From positions 622,537,791-622,601,790 of the forward strand of contig NC_057863.1 of the NCBI RefSeq assembly GCF_019393635.1: DNA of 64,000 nucleotides, given 5' to 3'. This document shows, in pieces, positions 34,201-46,009 of this stretch (the first letter of the stretch is position 1; each line of letters starts with the position of its first letter). The position numbers and the translations under genes are program-made. The notes under the pieces were generated by a model that worked only from the letters and a program-made list of their open reading frames with translations, ran no database searches and had not been told where the DNA came from. Source of the stretch: Dromiciops gliroides (Eukaryota; Chordata; Mammalia; Microbiotheria; Microbiotheriidae).

Positions 34201-34639
34201 CTGCATGGTAGGCTTTTAACAAAGGCTTCTCAGAGGAATGAAATAAGCTAATAAAGCAGCCCCTGCTGGAAGATGCAGCTAGTGTTGCCGAGATGCCAAC
34301 AGCCCTCCTTCTTCCTTTCCTCAGCTCAAGAATATTCAAAGAGCAGGCTCCTTTGGACTTGCAAAGCTATGGGTGTTTCCTGAACAATAGATATGATCAT
34401 TTTCACAGAAAAACAGGGTATTTAGGGTGACGGGCCTACCCTGCCCACAGTCTCTGTGTGGCTAGCTTGACGCTCACTGCGACTTCCTGACCGCAATCCT
34501 TCACAAAGTGAAGAAACCTCCCCTGCCTCAGGAAGCTGCCCCCACAGGACCAGAGGCAATTCTGCCTCTTTCTCTTTTTTGTTGCTATGAAGTATTTTGT
34601 GAAGGGGTTTCCTTTTCAGGTCCTGTGGGTTGGCCCACA

Positions 34640-35040
34640 GGACCACAAAACTAAGAGCTGGAAAGGACCCTGGAGGTCATCAAGTCCAATCTCTCATTTT
34701 ACAAATGGGGAAACTGAGGCCCAGAGTGACTTGCCCATGGTCACAAAGCCAATGTGTAGCAGAAGCAGGATTCAAACTCAGGTCCTGCTACTCTGCATAG
34801 TCTTTTTTTTTTTTTTGGCAGGGCAATGGGGGTTAAGTGACTTGCCCAGGGTCACATAGCTAGTAAGTGTCAAGTGTCTGAGGTTGGATTTGAACTCAGG
34901 TCCTCCTGAATCCAGGTCTGGTGCTTTATCCACTGCGCCACCTAGCTGCCCCAGGTCCTGCTACTTTGAACCCAAGGCCCTTTCCATTGCATCACAGCAC
35001 CTGAGGTCCCTTCCACATCTGAAAATGTAGGATTCTGGGA
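34640..35040 (-). mobile_element. MIR-like SINE, split by the SINE at 34793-34951
   Basis: 'GAGCTGGAAAGGACCCTGGA', 'CATTTTACAAATGGGGAAAC', then after the insert 'CCTTTCCATTGCATCACAGC'. Confidence 0.75.
34793..34951 (-). mobile_element. WSINE1-like CORE-SINE nested in a MIR-like SINE
   Basis: TSD CAGGTCCTGCTACT at 34779-34792 and 34952-34965; the host element continues on both sides. Confidence 0.92.
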
Positions 35041-35474
35041 CCTTAAAAAAATAACCTTAAAAAAAAAATAAACCCCTTTGAGTTAAGATGAAAAAAATAC
35101 CAATTAATATCCTTTACTGACCACCTGGGATAAACATTTACTTGTGGTGAGCTCTAGGAAGATTTTGGTTCTAGATCTGAGAATACTCTCCAGATGGATA
35201 AAGTGGGGAAAATCCCTTCTTACCACGCTGGGCCTCAGTTTTGCTACCTGCCAATGAGGAGAGCAGCTCCACACTGGTCTCTTCTGTTGTGAGGAAAAGA
35301 CGGTCCCTGTTGTCAAAGTAAAAACATTTTAGAATTTTAGAGCTGGGGAAAAAAAACCAAAGTGGCCATGTAGCCTAGCCCGCTCCCTCTATACCATATC
35401 TGAGAAGTGGTCACCCAGCTTCCAACTAGGGGACAGCCCGGCCCACATCTGGACAGCTCAAACTATCAACAGCT

Positions 35475-35616
35475 TGGGGCAGGTAGGTGGCGCAGTGGAT
35501 AGAGCACCAGCCTTGGAGTCAGGAGTACCTGAGTTCAAATCCGGACTCAGACACTTAACACTTACTAGCTGTGTGACCCTGGGCAAGTCACTTAACCCCA
35601 ATTGCCACACACACAC
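35475..35616 (+). mobile_element. WSINE1-like CORE-SINE with (CA)n tail
   Basis: Near-TSD AACTATCAACAGCTT / AACTATCAAGAGCTT. Confidence 0.9.
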
Positions 35617-35834
35617 AACTATCAAGAGCTTGTTCGTTATATTAGAATATGAAGGCAAGAAATCACCTTCATTTTGGTCTTGGCATCACCAACCTGTCAG
35701 CACAGTGTCTGCACACAGGAAGTGCTCAATAAAGGCTTCTTGTTTCTCTTGATTCATTACCACAAGCCTAAATCAGCTGTTTTTTGTTCTTTGGGGTTTT
35801 TTGGCCATTATTTCATGTTCTAATCCTTTTTCCA

Positions 35835-36060
35835 CAGGATAACCTTCTGAATACCAGAAGATAGCTCTCATGCCCCCTTTTGGATTGAAAGTCTTCTCTT
35901 TTCCAGGTTCACCATTTCCCCTTCCTTCAACTCATCCTCACACAGCGTAAACTTGGCCAACCTGGTGGCCCTCTTCTGGATTATCACCAGCTCCTCAATG
36001 CCTTCCTTAAGCTGCAGCATTCTGCACTGGACATGAGACGAGGCAGGCAAGGTAAATGCT
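35835..36060 (-). mobile_element. CR1/L3 fragment
   Basis: 'TTGAAAGTCTTCTCTTTTCC', 'TTCAACTCATCCTCACACAG', 'CTGGTGGCCCTCTTCTGGAT'. Confidence 0.6.
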
Positions 36061-36165
36061 GCAGTAAATACCTGAGTGATGGGCGAACTAAAGAAGTTTC
36101 AGCAAAAATTAGAACAGATAAGCTCCTTCCCCTGGTATTGAGGCTTAGCATAGAATGTAGGCTCA

Positions 36166-36316
36166 GAGGTAGCTAGTTGACGCAGTGGATAGAGCACTGG
36201 CCCTGGAGTCAGGAGGACCTGAGTTCAAATCCGGACTCAGACACTTGATACTAGCTATGTGACCCTGGGCAAGTCACTTAACGGCAATTGCCTTGCTAAA
36301 AAAAAAAAATCAAAAG
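36166..36316 (+). mobile_element. WSINE1-like CORE-SINE
   Basis: Near-TSD GAATGTAGGCTCAG / GAATCTAGGCTCAA. Confidence 0.88.
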
Positions 36317-36409
36317 AATCTAGGCTCAAGACCTGGCTTCTTAAGCTCTAATCCTAAAAGGAGGTAAGTCTGGGCCCAGTGGCCAGTATCCTGTAATAAT
36401 AATTAATAA

Positions 36410-36775
36410 CAACAACAATAAAATAGCTAGCATTTATATAGAATTTTAAAGTTTGCAAAGTACTTTACAAATATCTCATTTTGGGGCAGCTAGGTGGCAC
36501 AGTGGATAGAGCACTGGCCCTGGAGTCAGGAGGACCTGAGTTCAAATCTGGACTTAGACACTTGACAACTTACTAGCTGTGTGATCCTGGGCAAGTCACT
36601 TAACCCCAACTGCTTCACCCAAATAAATAAATAAACAAACAAATACCTCATTTTGTCCTCACAGCAATCCTGGGAGGTAGATGTTATTATTATCTCCATC
36701 TTACAGATGAGGAAACTGAGGCAGACAGAGGTTAAGTGACATGCCCAGGGTTATACAACTACAGGACAGCATCTG
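36410..36775 (-). mobile_element. MIR-like SINE, split by the SINE at 36483-36637
   Basis: 'GTTTGCAAAGTACTTTACAA', then after the insert 'TCTTACAGATGAGGAAACTG' and a shortened end. Confidence 0.75.
36483..36637 (+). mobile_element. WSINE1-like CORE-SINE nested in a MIR-like SINE
   Basis: Near-TSD AAATATCTCATTTT / AAATACCTCATTTT; the host spans about 36410-36775. Confidence 0.9.
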
Positions 36776-36880
36776 TATTGGAAGGCAAGAAGAGAGGGTA
36801 TTCAGGAGACTGTATATTGTTTCTGAATCTGCCCTTAGCTTGGGGAAGGGTGGGAAAGTTACTTGGCTTCTCTGGGATAG

Positions 36881-37139
36881 AATTGTTGTAGTTGTTCAGT
36901 GTTTTTTTTCAGTTGTGTCTGACTCTTTATCACCCTATTTGTGGTTTTCTTGGCAATGATACTGGAATGGTTTGCCATTTTCTTCTCCAGCTTATTTTAT
37001 GGATGAGAGTACTAAAGCCAAGAGGGTTAAGTGACTTGCCCAGGGTCACATAGCTGGTAAGTGTCTGAGGCTGGAATTGAACTCCAGTCCTCCTGCCTCC
37101 AGGCCCAACACTCTATCCACTGTCTACCTCCCTGCCCCA
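36881..37139 (-). mobile_element. Mar1-like long CORE-SINE
   Basis: 'CAGTTGTGTCTGACTCTTTA' and 'ATACTGGAATGGTTTGCCAT' on the plus strand. Confidence 0.75.
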
Positions 37140-37791
37140 GAGTGAACAGATTCAATCCTACAAACATTGATTAAGCAGCTATTATATCTAAGTTGGTCTG
37201 CTGGGTGTTGAAGATACTAAGACACAGGCCCTGCTCTCAGAGATTTACATTCTAATGTCAAGCATGGAAAACAATCTCTTTTGCCTTATCCCCCTCAAAG
37301 GGGGAATGAATGAAGGAATTGGAAAAATTAAGGAAGAATATTGGAACTTTCTGGAAAATATCATGACTCAAGAAGACAGATTAAGCTGGTTTCAGGGCAA
37401 CAGAACAATATGGAAGAATTAAGGAATTAAAAAAAAAACATTGCCAAACAACCTCTCTGGGCCTCAGTTTCCTGATCTGCACAATGAGAGGGCTCCATTG
37501 GTTGACCTCCAAGGTCCCTTCCAATGCTAGAAGCACAATCTAATATTACTTTTGTGTTTGGCCTGTCCTTAAAGAGATTGAAGGCTTGCCAAGGAAAATG
37601 CCAACCTTATGTCATGTATGTGGGTCATCCTCTGAACCTGCCAGACGGGATGCTGGATGAGAGTGGGTGATGATGCAAAAGAATAGGATGCGAGATAAGG
37701 TAAAAGGCAGACATCACCTATAAAATTTAGGAGCTAAAAGGGACCCTGGGCATCCATGTTGTTGGGGAAAGAGAGCCAGCTTGAATTCTTT

Positions 37792-37951
37792 TTTAAAATT
37801 TTGTTATTTTTTTTGCAGAACAATGAGGGTTAAAGTGACTTGCCCAGGGTCACACAGCTAGTAAGTGTCAAGTGTTTGAGGCCAGATTTGAATTCAGGTC
37901 CTCCTGAATCCAGGGCTGATGTTTTATCCACTGTGCCATCTAGCTGACCCC
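37792..37951 (-). mobile_element. WSINE1-like CORE-SINE
   Basis: Near-TSD GCTTGAATTCTT / GCTTGGATTCTT. Confidence 0.88.
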
Positions 37952-37974
37952 TGGCTTGGATTCTTGGTGTAGCA

Positions 37975-38215
37975 CACACAAGCTAGAAAAAGCCTGTGGG
38001 CCCTCTGAGCCTCAGGCTCCTCTGCCCAATTGGACAGCTCATCCATAGCTGCCCAAAAGAGTGGAAGGGGCTGTTTGGGGAGGTGGTGAGTTCCCTGTCA
38101 CTGGAGGTGTCCAAGCAAAGGCTGGATGAACCCTTGATAGGGAAGTTGTAAAGGGGACAGTTGTAAAGGGGGCAGCAAGGGACAACCTCTGAAGTCTCAA
38201 CCTTGAGACTCTTTA
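37975..38215 (+). mobile_element. CR1/L3 fragment, sense
   Basis: 'AGGTGGTGAGTTCCCTGTCA' then CTGGAGGTGTCCAAGCAAAG and GCTGGATGAAC. Confidence 0.6.
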
Positions 38216-38220
38216 AGTCT

Positions 38221-38325
38221 GATCCTAGGAGCTGGAGAAGGAAATGGCAAACCACTCCAATATCTCTGCCAAGAAAACCCCAAATAGGGTCACAAAGAAT
38301 TGGACTCAACTGAAAAACATTTAAA
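38221..38325 (+). mobile_element. Mar1-like SINE, 3' half
   Basis: 'GAGCTGGAGAAGGAAATGGC', 'AATAGGGTCACAAAGAATTG'. Confidence 0.7.
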
Positions 38326-38989
38326 ATGCTATGGGAATGTCAACTATTAACACCAAATGTTAGAAATGAAAAGGCACCTGTGCCACCTAGCTGCCTGTCA
38401 GAGCTGGGAAGGGCCTTAGAACTGAGATTATCAGAATTGAGAGGACCCTTAGAAAAGCCCTCACTTTACAGATCAGGAAACTGAGGCCAAGAGAGACTTG
38501 TCCCAAATCTAGAGACATTAAATGTGATTGAAATTTATAGAAAAATACAGGAACCCCTTTGAAGAAGCCCTTTCAGGCAGCAAACAGGTGTGAGGGTCTG
38601 GTCATTGGATCCTTGATCTGGAGTTGTATGGGTTCCCAAAGTCCAAAGGATTAGGTTTGATAGTTCAACCCTGTTAATCGACAGATGAAGAAACTGAGGA
38701 CCAGAGAGGGTAAGTGACTCTCTATAAAAATCTATGGACTTAACAGACATCAATAAAAACATGATTATTTCCACATATAAAGAGCAGAAGGAAGATTGAA
38801 TGTGAAACTGTGAAGCTCTATAATATATAGACTTTTTTTTAGTATCTATTAAACAACCCATCAACACCAACACTGGCATGCTTGTCTGTGTCCCCTTATG
38901 CTCTCTTGTGTGTGTGTGCACATGCATGCACATATGTATACATATATGTTTCTCTTTTGTATATATGTATATATTTTGTTTCATTGACT

Positions 38990-39240
38990 GTTTTTGCTTT
39001 CTTTTCTTCTTTTTTGCATCTCTATCACTCCTCAACCACTTCCTTCCACAACCCTTGCCCCACCTCCACCCACAATTACTACCAAATAAAAGTTCTTTTT
39101 TATATAACAGATAAATCTAATGGAGAAAAACAAATTCACACATTAGCCCCATCTCAAAAGGTGAGAAGCCCAACACAGCCTCATTCTTCTTGAATGGTGC
39201 TCCATCCTTGGTTGTTTGGTTTTTAAGTCTCTCATTGTTC
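38990..39240 (-). mobile_element. Possible LINE-1 3' fragment
   Basis: Shares short blocks (AATCTAATGGAGAAAAACAA and the following 60 bp) with the L1 3' fragment at 28330-28460. Weak. Confidence 0.4.
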
Positions 39241-40019
39241 CCAAAGTGACTCTTCCAGTGTCACAGAAGGAGTGTCAGGGGTAGACCCCCCAGGTCTTCA
39301 TAATTCCAGAGGCAGGGATCCTTCCCTGCTCCAGAGAGAAATGGTCAGAATGGTCAGAATGCCCTCTCAGGATCCTCCTTGGTAAAAGGATGGGGTTGAA
39401 CTAGTCAATTGCTATCCCTATGAGCTGTGATTTCCAGAAAAAAATAGAGAGAATTGGCCAACAGCTTCCTATGACCAACTGCTGGGTGACATTTGGCCCC
39501 AGCCTGGTCCATTGCCTTGTTAAAAATGAACTTTCTCTTAACTGTGTAACCTTTATAGGAACAATGCAACCCTCTGGCTACTGGAGGCCAGTAACTACTA
39601 GTTCTCTCTCCTCCCACTTCCCTCCTTCTTATGCAACAGATTCAAATCATAATTTCTCAATTCTCCCGCTTTGGGCCCTAAGCTGAGATAATGCCAAATG
39701 CTATTATTATTCAAGCACTTGAGCCAGCCAAATGAACTAGAATGGGCCCTGCCTTTTTTGTTAGAAAGCTTCCTAGGATTAGTAAAAGTTGACATGTCTA
39801 GAATGATAAATAATAATGCTCTCCTCACCTCTACTGCTAAAATGACTTTCTTTCCTTCACAATGTTGTTCCAGTCCAAGCTGATGGTCATATATCCTGTG
39901 TATTAATTAAATTTTGTAGCCATTAAATGTTAAAATAGAGAAGACATGTAATGGAAAGCTTTTCATAGAAAGTATTAATAAGTCTACAGAGCATTGTTAC
40001 CTATTTGACACTCTATCTT

Positions 40020-40164
40020 TTTTTGGGGGGGCAGGGCAGTGAGGGTTAAGTGACTTGCCCAGGGTCACACAGCCAGTAAGTGTCAAGTGTCTGAGGCCGG
40101 GTTTGAACTCAGGTCCTCCTGAATCCAGGGCTGGTGCCTTATCCACTGTGCCACCTAGCTGCCG
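40020..40164 (-). mobile_element. WSINE1-like CORE-SINE
   Basis: Near-TSD TTGACACTCTATCTTT / TTGACACGTTATCTTT. Confidence 0.88.
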
Positions 40165-40599
40165 CTTGACACGTTATCTTTAAAATATTTCTCATTCTGA
40201 AAAATATAATTTGTAGCTGCATGCTAATTAAACTCTAATAGGTGTTGATTTATAAAATGTTCTGCTTCTAGCCCAGCCCCCAAAGTCATCATCAGAAAAG
40301 GCAATTCCTGTGGAGAAGGGGTCAGCCATCCCCACTGACTGGAGCATCCAAGGCACCCTAAATCAAGCAGCAAGATACCCCGAGGGGGAGGCAGGAGAAA
40401 TCTTGTGCCAACTGAGTCAAACCTGCAGCACCACTTCCACTTGAACCCCCATCAGGGTCCAAGAGAGCTCAGGATCCTGAATACAAGAGCTTTGGGGGAA
40501 GCAGTGTCCTCCAGAACATGACCAGATTCTACTTTCCCTAGAGACATCACTAAGGAAAGAAATCACTGTGGAGAGCAGGCCCACATTCCTCAAACTATC

Positions 40600-41080
40600 A
40601 ACACCAGCTGTTGACCAAATGCCTTCTGAGGAACAGACAATCCCAAGAGCCCCAGGGCAGCACACCCCAGACACCAGGCCCCACTTCCTGCCCAGGCCCC
40701 ACAGCCATCATTCCAGTAAGCAGCCTCCCTCAAGATGCAGCCTGGCAATTGCTGCTGCAATTGTGGGTGCTGCAGCCACAGCTGCTGAAGACCTAGAAAA
40801 GAAAGTTCTTGTCGCCAAAATCCTTGGCCCCGTGAAATGATTCAGCCTCAGAAACATATGATTTTATCGGTGGAAATGACATTAAAGACAATATGTTGCC
40901 ATCTGCTTTGATGCCTCATCTTAAGGACCACTGACTTTCCTTTTTACTTGCAGGTGAAACCTAGCTGTGTTGTCTCCCCAGTGAGGATGTTGGGACTATC
41001 TTATTTTCTTATTTGTATCTTTAGCACTTGGGACAGTATATAGTACTGGTGCATAGTATAGTATATAGTAGGCACTTGAT
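40600..41080 (+). pseudogene. Y-box protein fragment joined to an L2-like tail (copy A)
   Basis: From an ATG at 40619 the frame is open and Ala/Pro-rich, then reads AAATAAEDLEKKVLVAKILGPVK, the entry to a Y-box (YBX1/YBX3-type) cold-shock domain. The conserved Trp is replaced by a stop (TGA, 40838-40840). After a 2-base loss the similarity resumes as YDFIGGNDIKD and stops near 40890. The rest is unlike Y-box coding sequence and ends in an L2-type 3' end (Lys-poor, 'TTTAGCACTTGGGACAG' style) to about 41080, interrupted from 41088 by a SINE. It is a non-functional processed-type remnant. A related copy with the same breakpoint lies at 57256-57570. Confidence 0.7.
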
Positions 41081-41087
41081 ATATGAA

Positions 41088-41240
41088 ATTTTTTTTGGTT
41101 TTTGCAGAGCAATGGGGGTTAAGTGACTTGCCCAGGGTCACACAGCTAGTAAGTGTTAAGTGTCTGAAGCCGGATTTGAACTCAGGTCCTCCTGAATCCA
41201 GGGCCGGTGCTTTATCCACTGCGCCACCTAGCTGCCCTCT
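41088..41240 (-). mobile_element. WSINE1-like CORE-SINE
   Basis: TSD TTGATATATGA at 41077-41087 and 41241-41251; inserted at the end of the copy A composite. Confidence 0.9.
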
Positions 41241-41464
41241 TTGATATATGATTTATAATAGGAGCCTGGTATATAGTAGGCACTTAATAAATGTTGATTT
41301 ATTGGTTGATTGATTCCCAATAAATTACCTTGTATTCATTGTTTTTTACATCTTTATTTTGCCTTGTGTAGTGCCAGCTCTTCAGAATAGGGACTGTGTT
41401 TTTGCCTTTCTTTCTATCTTCAGCATAAGTGCCTGGTACACAGCACGGGTTGAATAAATACTTG

Positions 41465-41631
41465 GGTTTTTTTTTTTGTTTTTTTTGTTTTTTTAGTGAG
41501 GCAATTGGGGTTAAGTGACTTGCCCAGGGTCACACAGCTAGTAAGTGTTAAGTGTCTGAAGCCGGATTTGAACTCAGGTCCTCCTGACTCCAGGGCTGGT
41601 GCTCTATCCACTGCGCCACCTAGCTGCCCCA
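41465..41631 (-). mobile_element. WSINE1-like CORE-SINE
   Basis: Near-TSD GAATAAATACTTG / GAATAAATGCTTG; T-rich left end. Confidence 0.9.
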
Positions 41632-42409
41632 GAATAAATGCTTGTTAATTGATTGATACAGCAAGTTACCGTTTATGCAATTTTTTTACTCCAATAACAC
41701 TGTGAGAAAGAAAGTACACGGATGATTATCACCATTTGACATATGAGAAAGCTGAGGCCCAGCAAGGTGAAAATAATATCTCTCCCTCTTGCGCCCTCCC
41801 CAATTCAAATTGAGCCCTGGATTCTTAAATTCAATATTCTGTTTACTTAATTACAATGCTGCCCAGGCTGACTCCAAAGGGTGTTGTCTCTTTCTCCATT
41901 CTGGAAAAGTATCTTTCTTTCTCTGAGTCTGGTTTTTCAATAGTAAAATGGAATGTGTTGCAGAGGAGATTCTTATTCAGGTAAAGATTGGACCAAGTGG
42001 CCTCTGGGATCCTTTCCAACTCTAGGATTTTATGATCTTGATCAGTATCTGGGACCAGATTTGTCTAATTTATAGATTATTACAAGTTTTCACTCTTGCC
42101 TCTGCTATTTCAAACCTGTGGAACTCTGGGTAAATCACTTCCCCTCTTTAGGTCTTGGTTTTCCCAATTGTAAAAATCCCAGATTAGGGGTTCTTACTCT
42201 GTAGTTTGTGAACTTCAAATAGTTTGAAAAAGTGTATTTCAATGTAATTGGTTTCCTTTGTGATCTTGGGTATTTTATACATTTAAAAACATGATTCTAA
42301 GATGTTTTCACCAGACTGCCAAAGCGTTCCATGACACAAAGCTTAAGAACTCCTAGATTAGATGATCTTTAAGGTCCTTAGGACTAGAAGGACCCTTCTG
42401 GTTCTCAAG

Positions 42410-43780
42410 TTAAGTTAAGAAGCATTTATCAAGCCCCAAATATGTGTCAGGCACTGTGGTAAGTGCTAGGAATACACAAAAATGCAAAAAACCCACCCAA
42501 ACCCAAGAGTCCCTACCCTTAAGGAGCTTACCGTAATAGAGGAGACAATAATAATGTGTACTAACAAGATAAATTAGAAAGATAGACGGATGGATGGATG
42601 GGTAGGTAGATAGATAGATGGATGGATGGATGGATGGATGGGTAGATAGATGGATGGATGGATGGATAGGTAGGTAGATAGATGGATGGATGGATGGATT
42701 GATAGATAGATGATTCTCTGAAGATCGTCAACAGAGGAAAGGCACTAGTATTAAGAGGGATCTGGAAAGGTCTCTTGCAGAAAGGGGGATTTTAACTGAG
42801 ACTTGAAGGAAGTCAGGGAAGCAGAAGATGGAGATGAGGAGGGAAGGTATTCCAGACTTGGAGGACAGCCTCTGAAAATGCAAGGAGTCAGGAGATGGAG
42901 GGTCTTGTTTAAGGAACAGCAAAGAGGGCAGTGTCACTGTTGTATCACGGTGTACCTAGAAGGGAGTAAGATGTAAGAAGACTGGAAGAGGAGGAAGGGG
43001 TCAGGTTATGAAGGTATTCAAAAGTCAGAGGCTTTTAAAAAATTTAATTCGGGGGCAATCAGGAGCCATTGGAGTTTATTGAATGGAGATGGGGCGGGGT
43101 ATGACATGGTTATACCTACTTATACCATAGTTTTATCAAAGAGCATTTGATAGCTGAGTGGAGAACGGACTGGAGTGGGGAGAGTTTTTAGACAGAAAGA
43201 CCAACAAGAAGGCTACTGCAATAATCCAAGGCCTATATGAGTATCTTGTCAGTGTCACAGTGAAGGAACCGGGAGGTTAGAGCCTCAGGATGTACGCTGA
43301 AGTCCTCTAGAATGTTGTGATTGTTGTTTGACTACTGGAGAGAGAAAGACTGTGAACCAGGTGCTGAACTCAATGAGGAAGGAAAGAGAGTGTCCTGGAA
43401 ATCAGCTGACAACAGCTACTAGAATCTTGGTTGGGTTGGATTAAATAAACCTTAAAGGAGTAGAGGGTATTGAATGATAATTATATAGGGTGAGCTGGGA
43501 AGGGGATTGACAAACAAGGAGTCTTCCAACTTCCCTACCATGACCAGTGTCAAGGGTATGAGGTTAAGTGCAGAAGCCAGGTCTCAGTGAGTGCCCAAAC
43601 AAGGGAGAAGCAAGAAAGGAAAGGATGTGAGATGAAAGCAGGTTTGTTATTGTCTTAAGGAATACTGAGGAAGGTTCAGCATGCCAAGGTCTAGGGGGCA
43701 CACAAGATAGGAAAACAAGCCAACTTCATTGAGAAGGCATCCCTGCAATGTAAAGAAAGGGCAGTCAGGGAAGAAGGTAG
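42410..43780 (-). mobile_element. L2 remnant, antisense, with (GATG)n inside
   Basis: The start matches the complemented L2 3' end ('GCATTTATCAAGCCCC', 'GTCAGGCACTGTGGTAAG'); the body matches 8760-9560. A GATG/GATA array at 42578-42716 separates the two. Confidence 0.7.
42578..42716 (+). repeat. (GATG/GATA)n tetranucleotide array
   Basis: Mixed GGAT, GATA and GTAG units with internal higher-order repetition. Confidence 0.9.
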
Positions 43781-44235
43781 AAACACGTCAGGTCCGCTGG
43801 AACTGGTGTAGAATTGGGTGCACCCTGCTGGAGTCCTGGAGGGAATGGGGCACCCTTTTATTCCAGGCAAGTAAAGTCTGATGGGTTTTTATTGAGTTCT
43901 TATCTAGGTCTAGTAGGACCAGGCATTTGGGGAAGGGAGCAAGGAGCTTGGAGCTAGACACTGGGGATGGTTCATGCCACTTCTGAGCGGGTAGGAAGAC
44001 TCCTAGAGAAGTGAAAACTAGTTGATATTCAAGCTCCCTACTGGTGGAAAAAGAGGTTTGGACTATCCCTGCTGGTCTTACTCTCACAGGGCTTTGAGGG
44101 AGTAGGAATGCTATTTGTATCATTATAGCTATCTATGGAACAAGCATTCCAAAGTACAGTGGGAGCAGGGGGTGTTAGTGTGCTTAACTGAGGGCATGGG
44201 AATAAGGACTGGCCAGAAGGACAGGCAATGAAATT

Positions 44236-44560
44236 TGAACAATGACATTCTCTGTTCTAAAGGCCCTCCCAGCTCTGACATCCTGTGTTCTAAGGGCCCT
44301 CCCAGCCCTGACATCCTGTGTTCTAAGAACTCTCCCAGCCCTGACATCCTATGTTCTAAGGGCCCTCCCAGCTCTGACCTCCTGTGTTCTAAGGGCCCTC
44401 CCAGCCCTGACCTCCTGTGTTCTAAGGGCCCTCCCAGCCCTGACCTCCTGTGTTCTAAGGGCCCTCCCAGCCCTGACATCCTGTGTTCTAGGGGCTCTCC
44501 CAGCCCTGACATTCTGTGTTCTAAAATCCCTCCCAGTTCCAATATTCTGTGGTCCTATGA
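44236..44560 (-). repeat. 33-bp minisatellite, about 10 units
   Basis: Near-perfect units TGTGTTCTAAGGGCCCTCCC with a 33-bp period, the reverse complement of the 2.0-kb array unit. It explains the periodic open frames on both strands. Confidence 0.9.
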
Positions 44561-44804
44561 AGAGATGCTTGGAAACCAATTTCTAGATGACTAAAGAAGC
44601 CTGGTAATTACCTGTGTCCACATCCACAGGGGCTTGACCTTTTCATGAGGAAGAAATACTTTTCACTTCCCAAAAGCTTCCAGAGCTGAGTGGGTGGAGA
44701 GGGAGAAAAAGCAGTGAAGTCACCAAGCAGAATTAGAAACAATCCTCCAAACGTCAGAATGGAGACATAGCCACTTACCAGATGCTGTTTCACAACCTTA
44801 CCAG

Positions 44805-45172
44805 TGGTGAAGAACTGACGCTGGAGTCAGAGGACCCAAGTTCGGATCCTGCCTTTGCTGGTTAACACCTGTATATCCTTGGGCAAATCATTTGACTTCC
44901 CTGGGTCTCAGTTTCCCCATATATACGAGGCAGCTGGTGGGGCAGTGTTCAGAGCATTGGGCCTGGAGTCAAAAAGACCTCAGTTCAAATTCAGCCTCAG
45001 ACGTTTACTATCTAAGGTCATATAACCTCTAGGTACCTCCATTTCCTCAACTTTAAAATGAGGACAATAATAGCACCTCCCTCCCAGGGTTGTTTTGAAG
45101 GTCAAATATTTGTAAAAATCTATCAGTGCAGTGCCTGGCACATAGTAGGTACTTCATAAATGCTAGCTGTTA
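44805..45172 (+). mobile_element. Two MIR/Mar-like SINEs in tandem
   Basis: First at 44805-44932 ('GGGTCTCAGTTTCCCCATAT'), second at 44932-45172 from GGCAGCTGGTGGGGCAGTG to 'GTGCCTGGCACATAGTAGGT'. Confidence 0.7.
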
Positions 45173-45214
45173 TGCTAGTGATGATGATGATGTGAGTCAT
45201 GGCATGGGATTAGC

Positions 45215-45402
45215 CTCATTCTGCTTGGCCCCAGAGGCAGAACTAGGGTGGAAGGGGCAGAGAGATGAATTGGGGCTCAAGGAGAAACTTCCTAACAATG
45301 AGAGTGGTCCTAAAGTGGGGTCCCTGGAGGTGGTGAGTTTCCCATCAATGGAAGTCACCATACAAAAAGCTGGATGCACATTGGTTGGTTTGGATTGCTA
45401 TT
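45215..45402 (+). mobile_element. CR1/L3 fragment, sense
   Basis: 'AGAAACTTCCTAACAATGAG' and 'GGAGGTGGTGAGTTTCCCAT' with AAAAGCTGGATG. Confidence 0.6.
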
Positions 45403-45418
45403 AAGAAGAATCATTCTT

Positions 45419-45591
45419 GGGGCGGCTAGGTGGCACAGTGGATAGAGCACTGGCCCTGGAGTCAGGACTACCTGAGTTCAAATTCGGCCTCAGACACTTA
45501 ACACTTACTAGCTCTGTGACCCTGGGCAAGTCACTTAACCCCAATTGACTCACTAAAAAACAAAACAAAATAAAAACAAAAAAAAAACAAA
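45419..45591 (+). mobile_element. WSINE1-like CORE-SINE
   Basis: Near-TSD AAGAAGAATCATTCTT / AAGAAGAATCATTTTT. Confidence 0.9.
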
Positions 45592-45683
45592 AAAGAAGAA
45601 TCATTTTTGTACAATTATGGGTTGTACTGCATAGGTTCTGATGGAGCTTCTTACTCTGAGATTCTGCATCTGAATGTATTCTC

Positions 45684-45857
45684 TTTTTTTTTCTTGTTTT
45701 TTTCTTGTTTTTTTTTTTTTGGTGAGGCAATTGGGGTTAAGTGACTTGCCCAGGGTCACACAGCTAGTAAGTGTTAAGTGTCTGAGGCTGCATCTGAACT
45801 CAGGTCCTCCTGACTCCAGGGCCAGTGCTCTATCCATTGTGCCACCTAGCTGCCCCT
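45684..45857 (-). mobile_element. WSINE1-like CORE-SINE
   Basis: TSD CATCTGAATGTATTCTC at 45667-45683 and 45858-45874. Confidence 0.93.
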
Positions 45858-46009
45858 CATCTGAATGTATTCTCAAGACAGAACCCTCAAACTGCAGGAG
45901 ACCTCAAAGGCCATGTTGTTCAACCCCCTGGTTTTACTGGGGGAGGCTCTCCTAGCTAAGAAGAGCCTAGATTCAAACCCAGACCATCTGACTCCATTCT
46001 CTGGTAGCT

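Noticed and set aside
40417..40674. 85-codon minus-strand frame opposite the Y-box copy A
   Set aside because: Shadow of the GC-richer pseudogene sequence; no homology recognised.
44129..44594. Open frames of 114-137 codons on both strands
   Set aside because: Same 33-bp minisatellite; periodic peptides, no gene.
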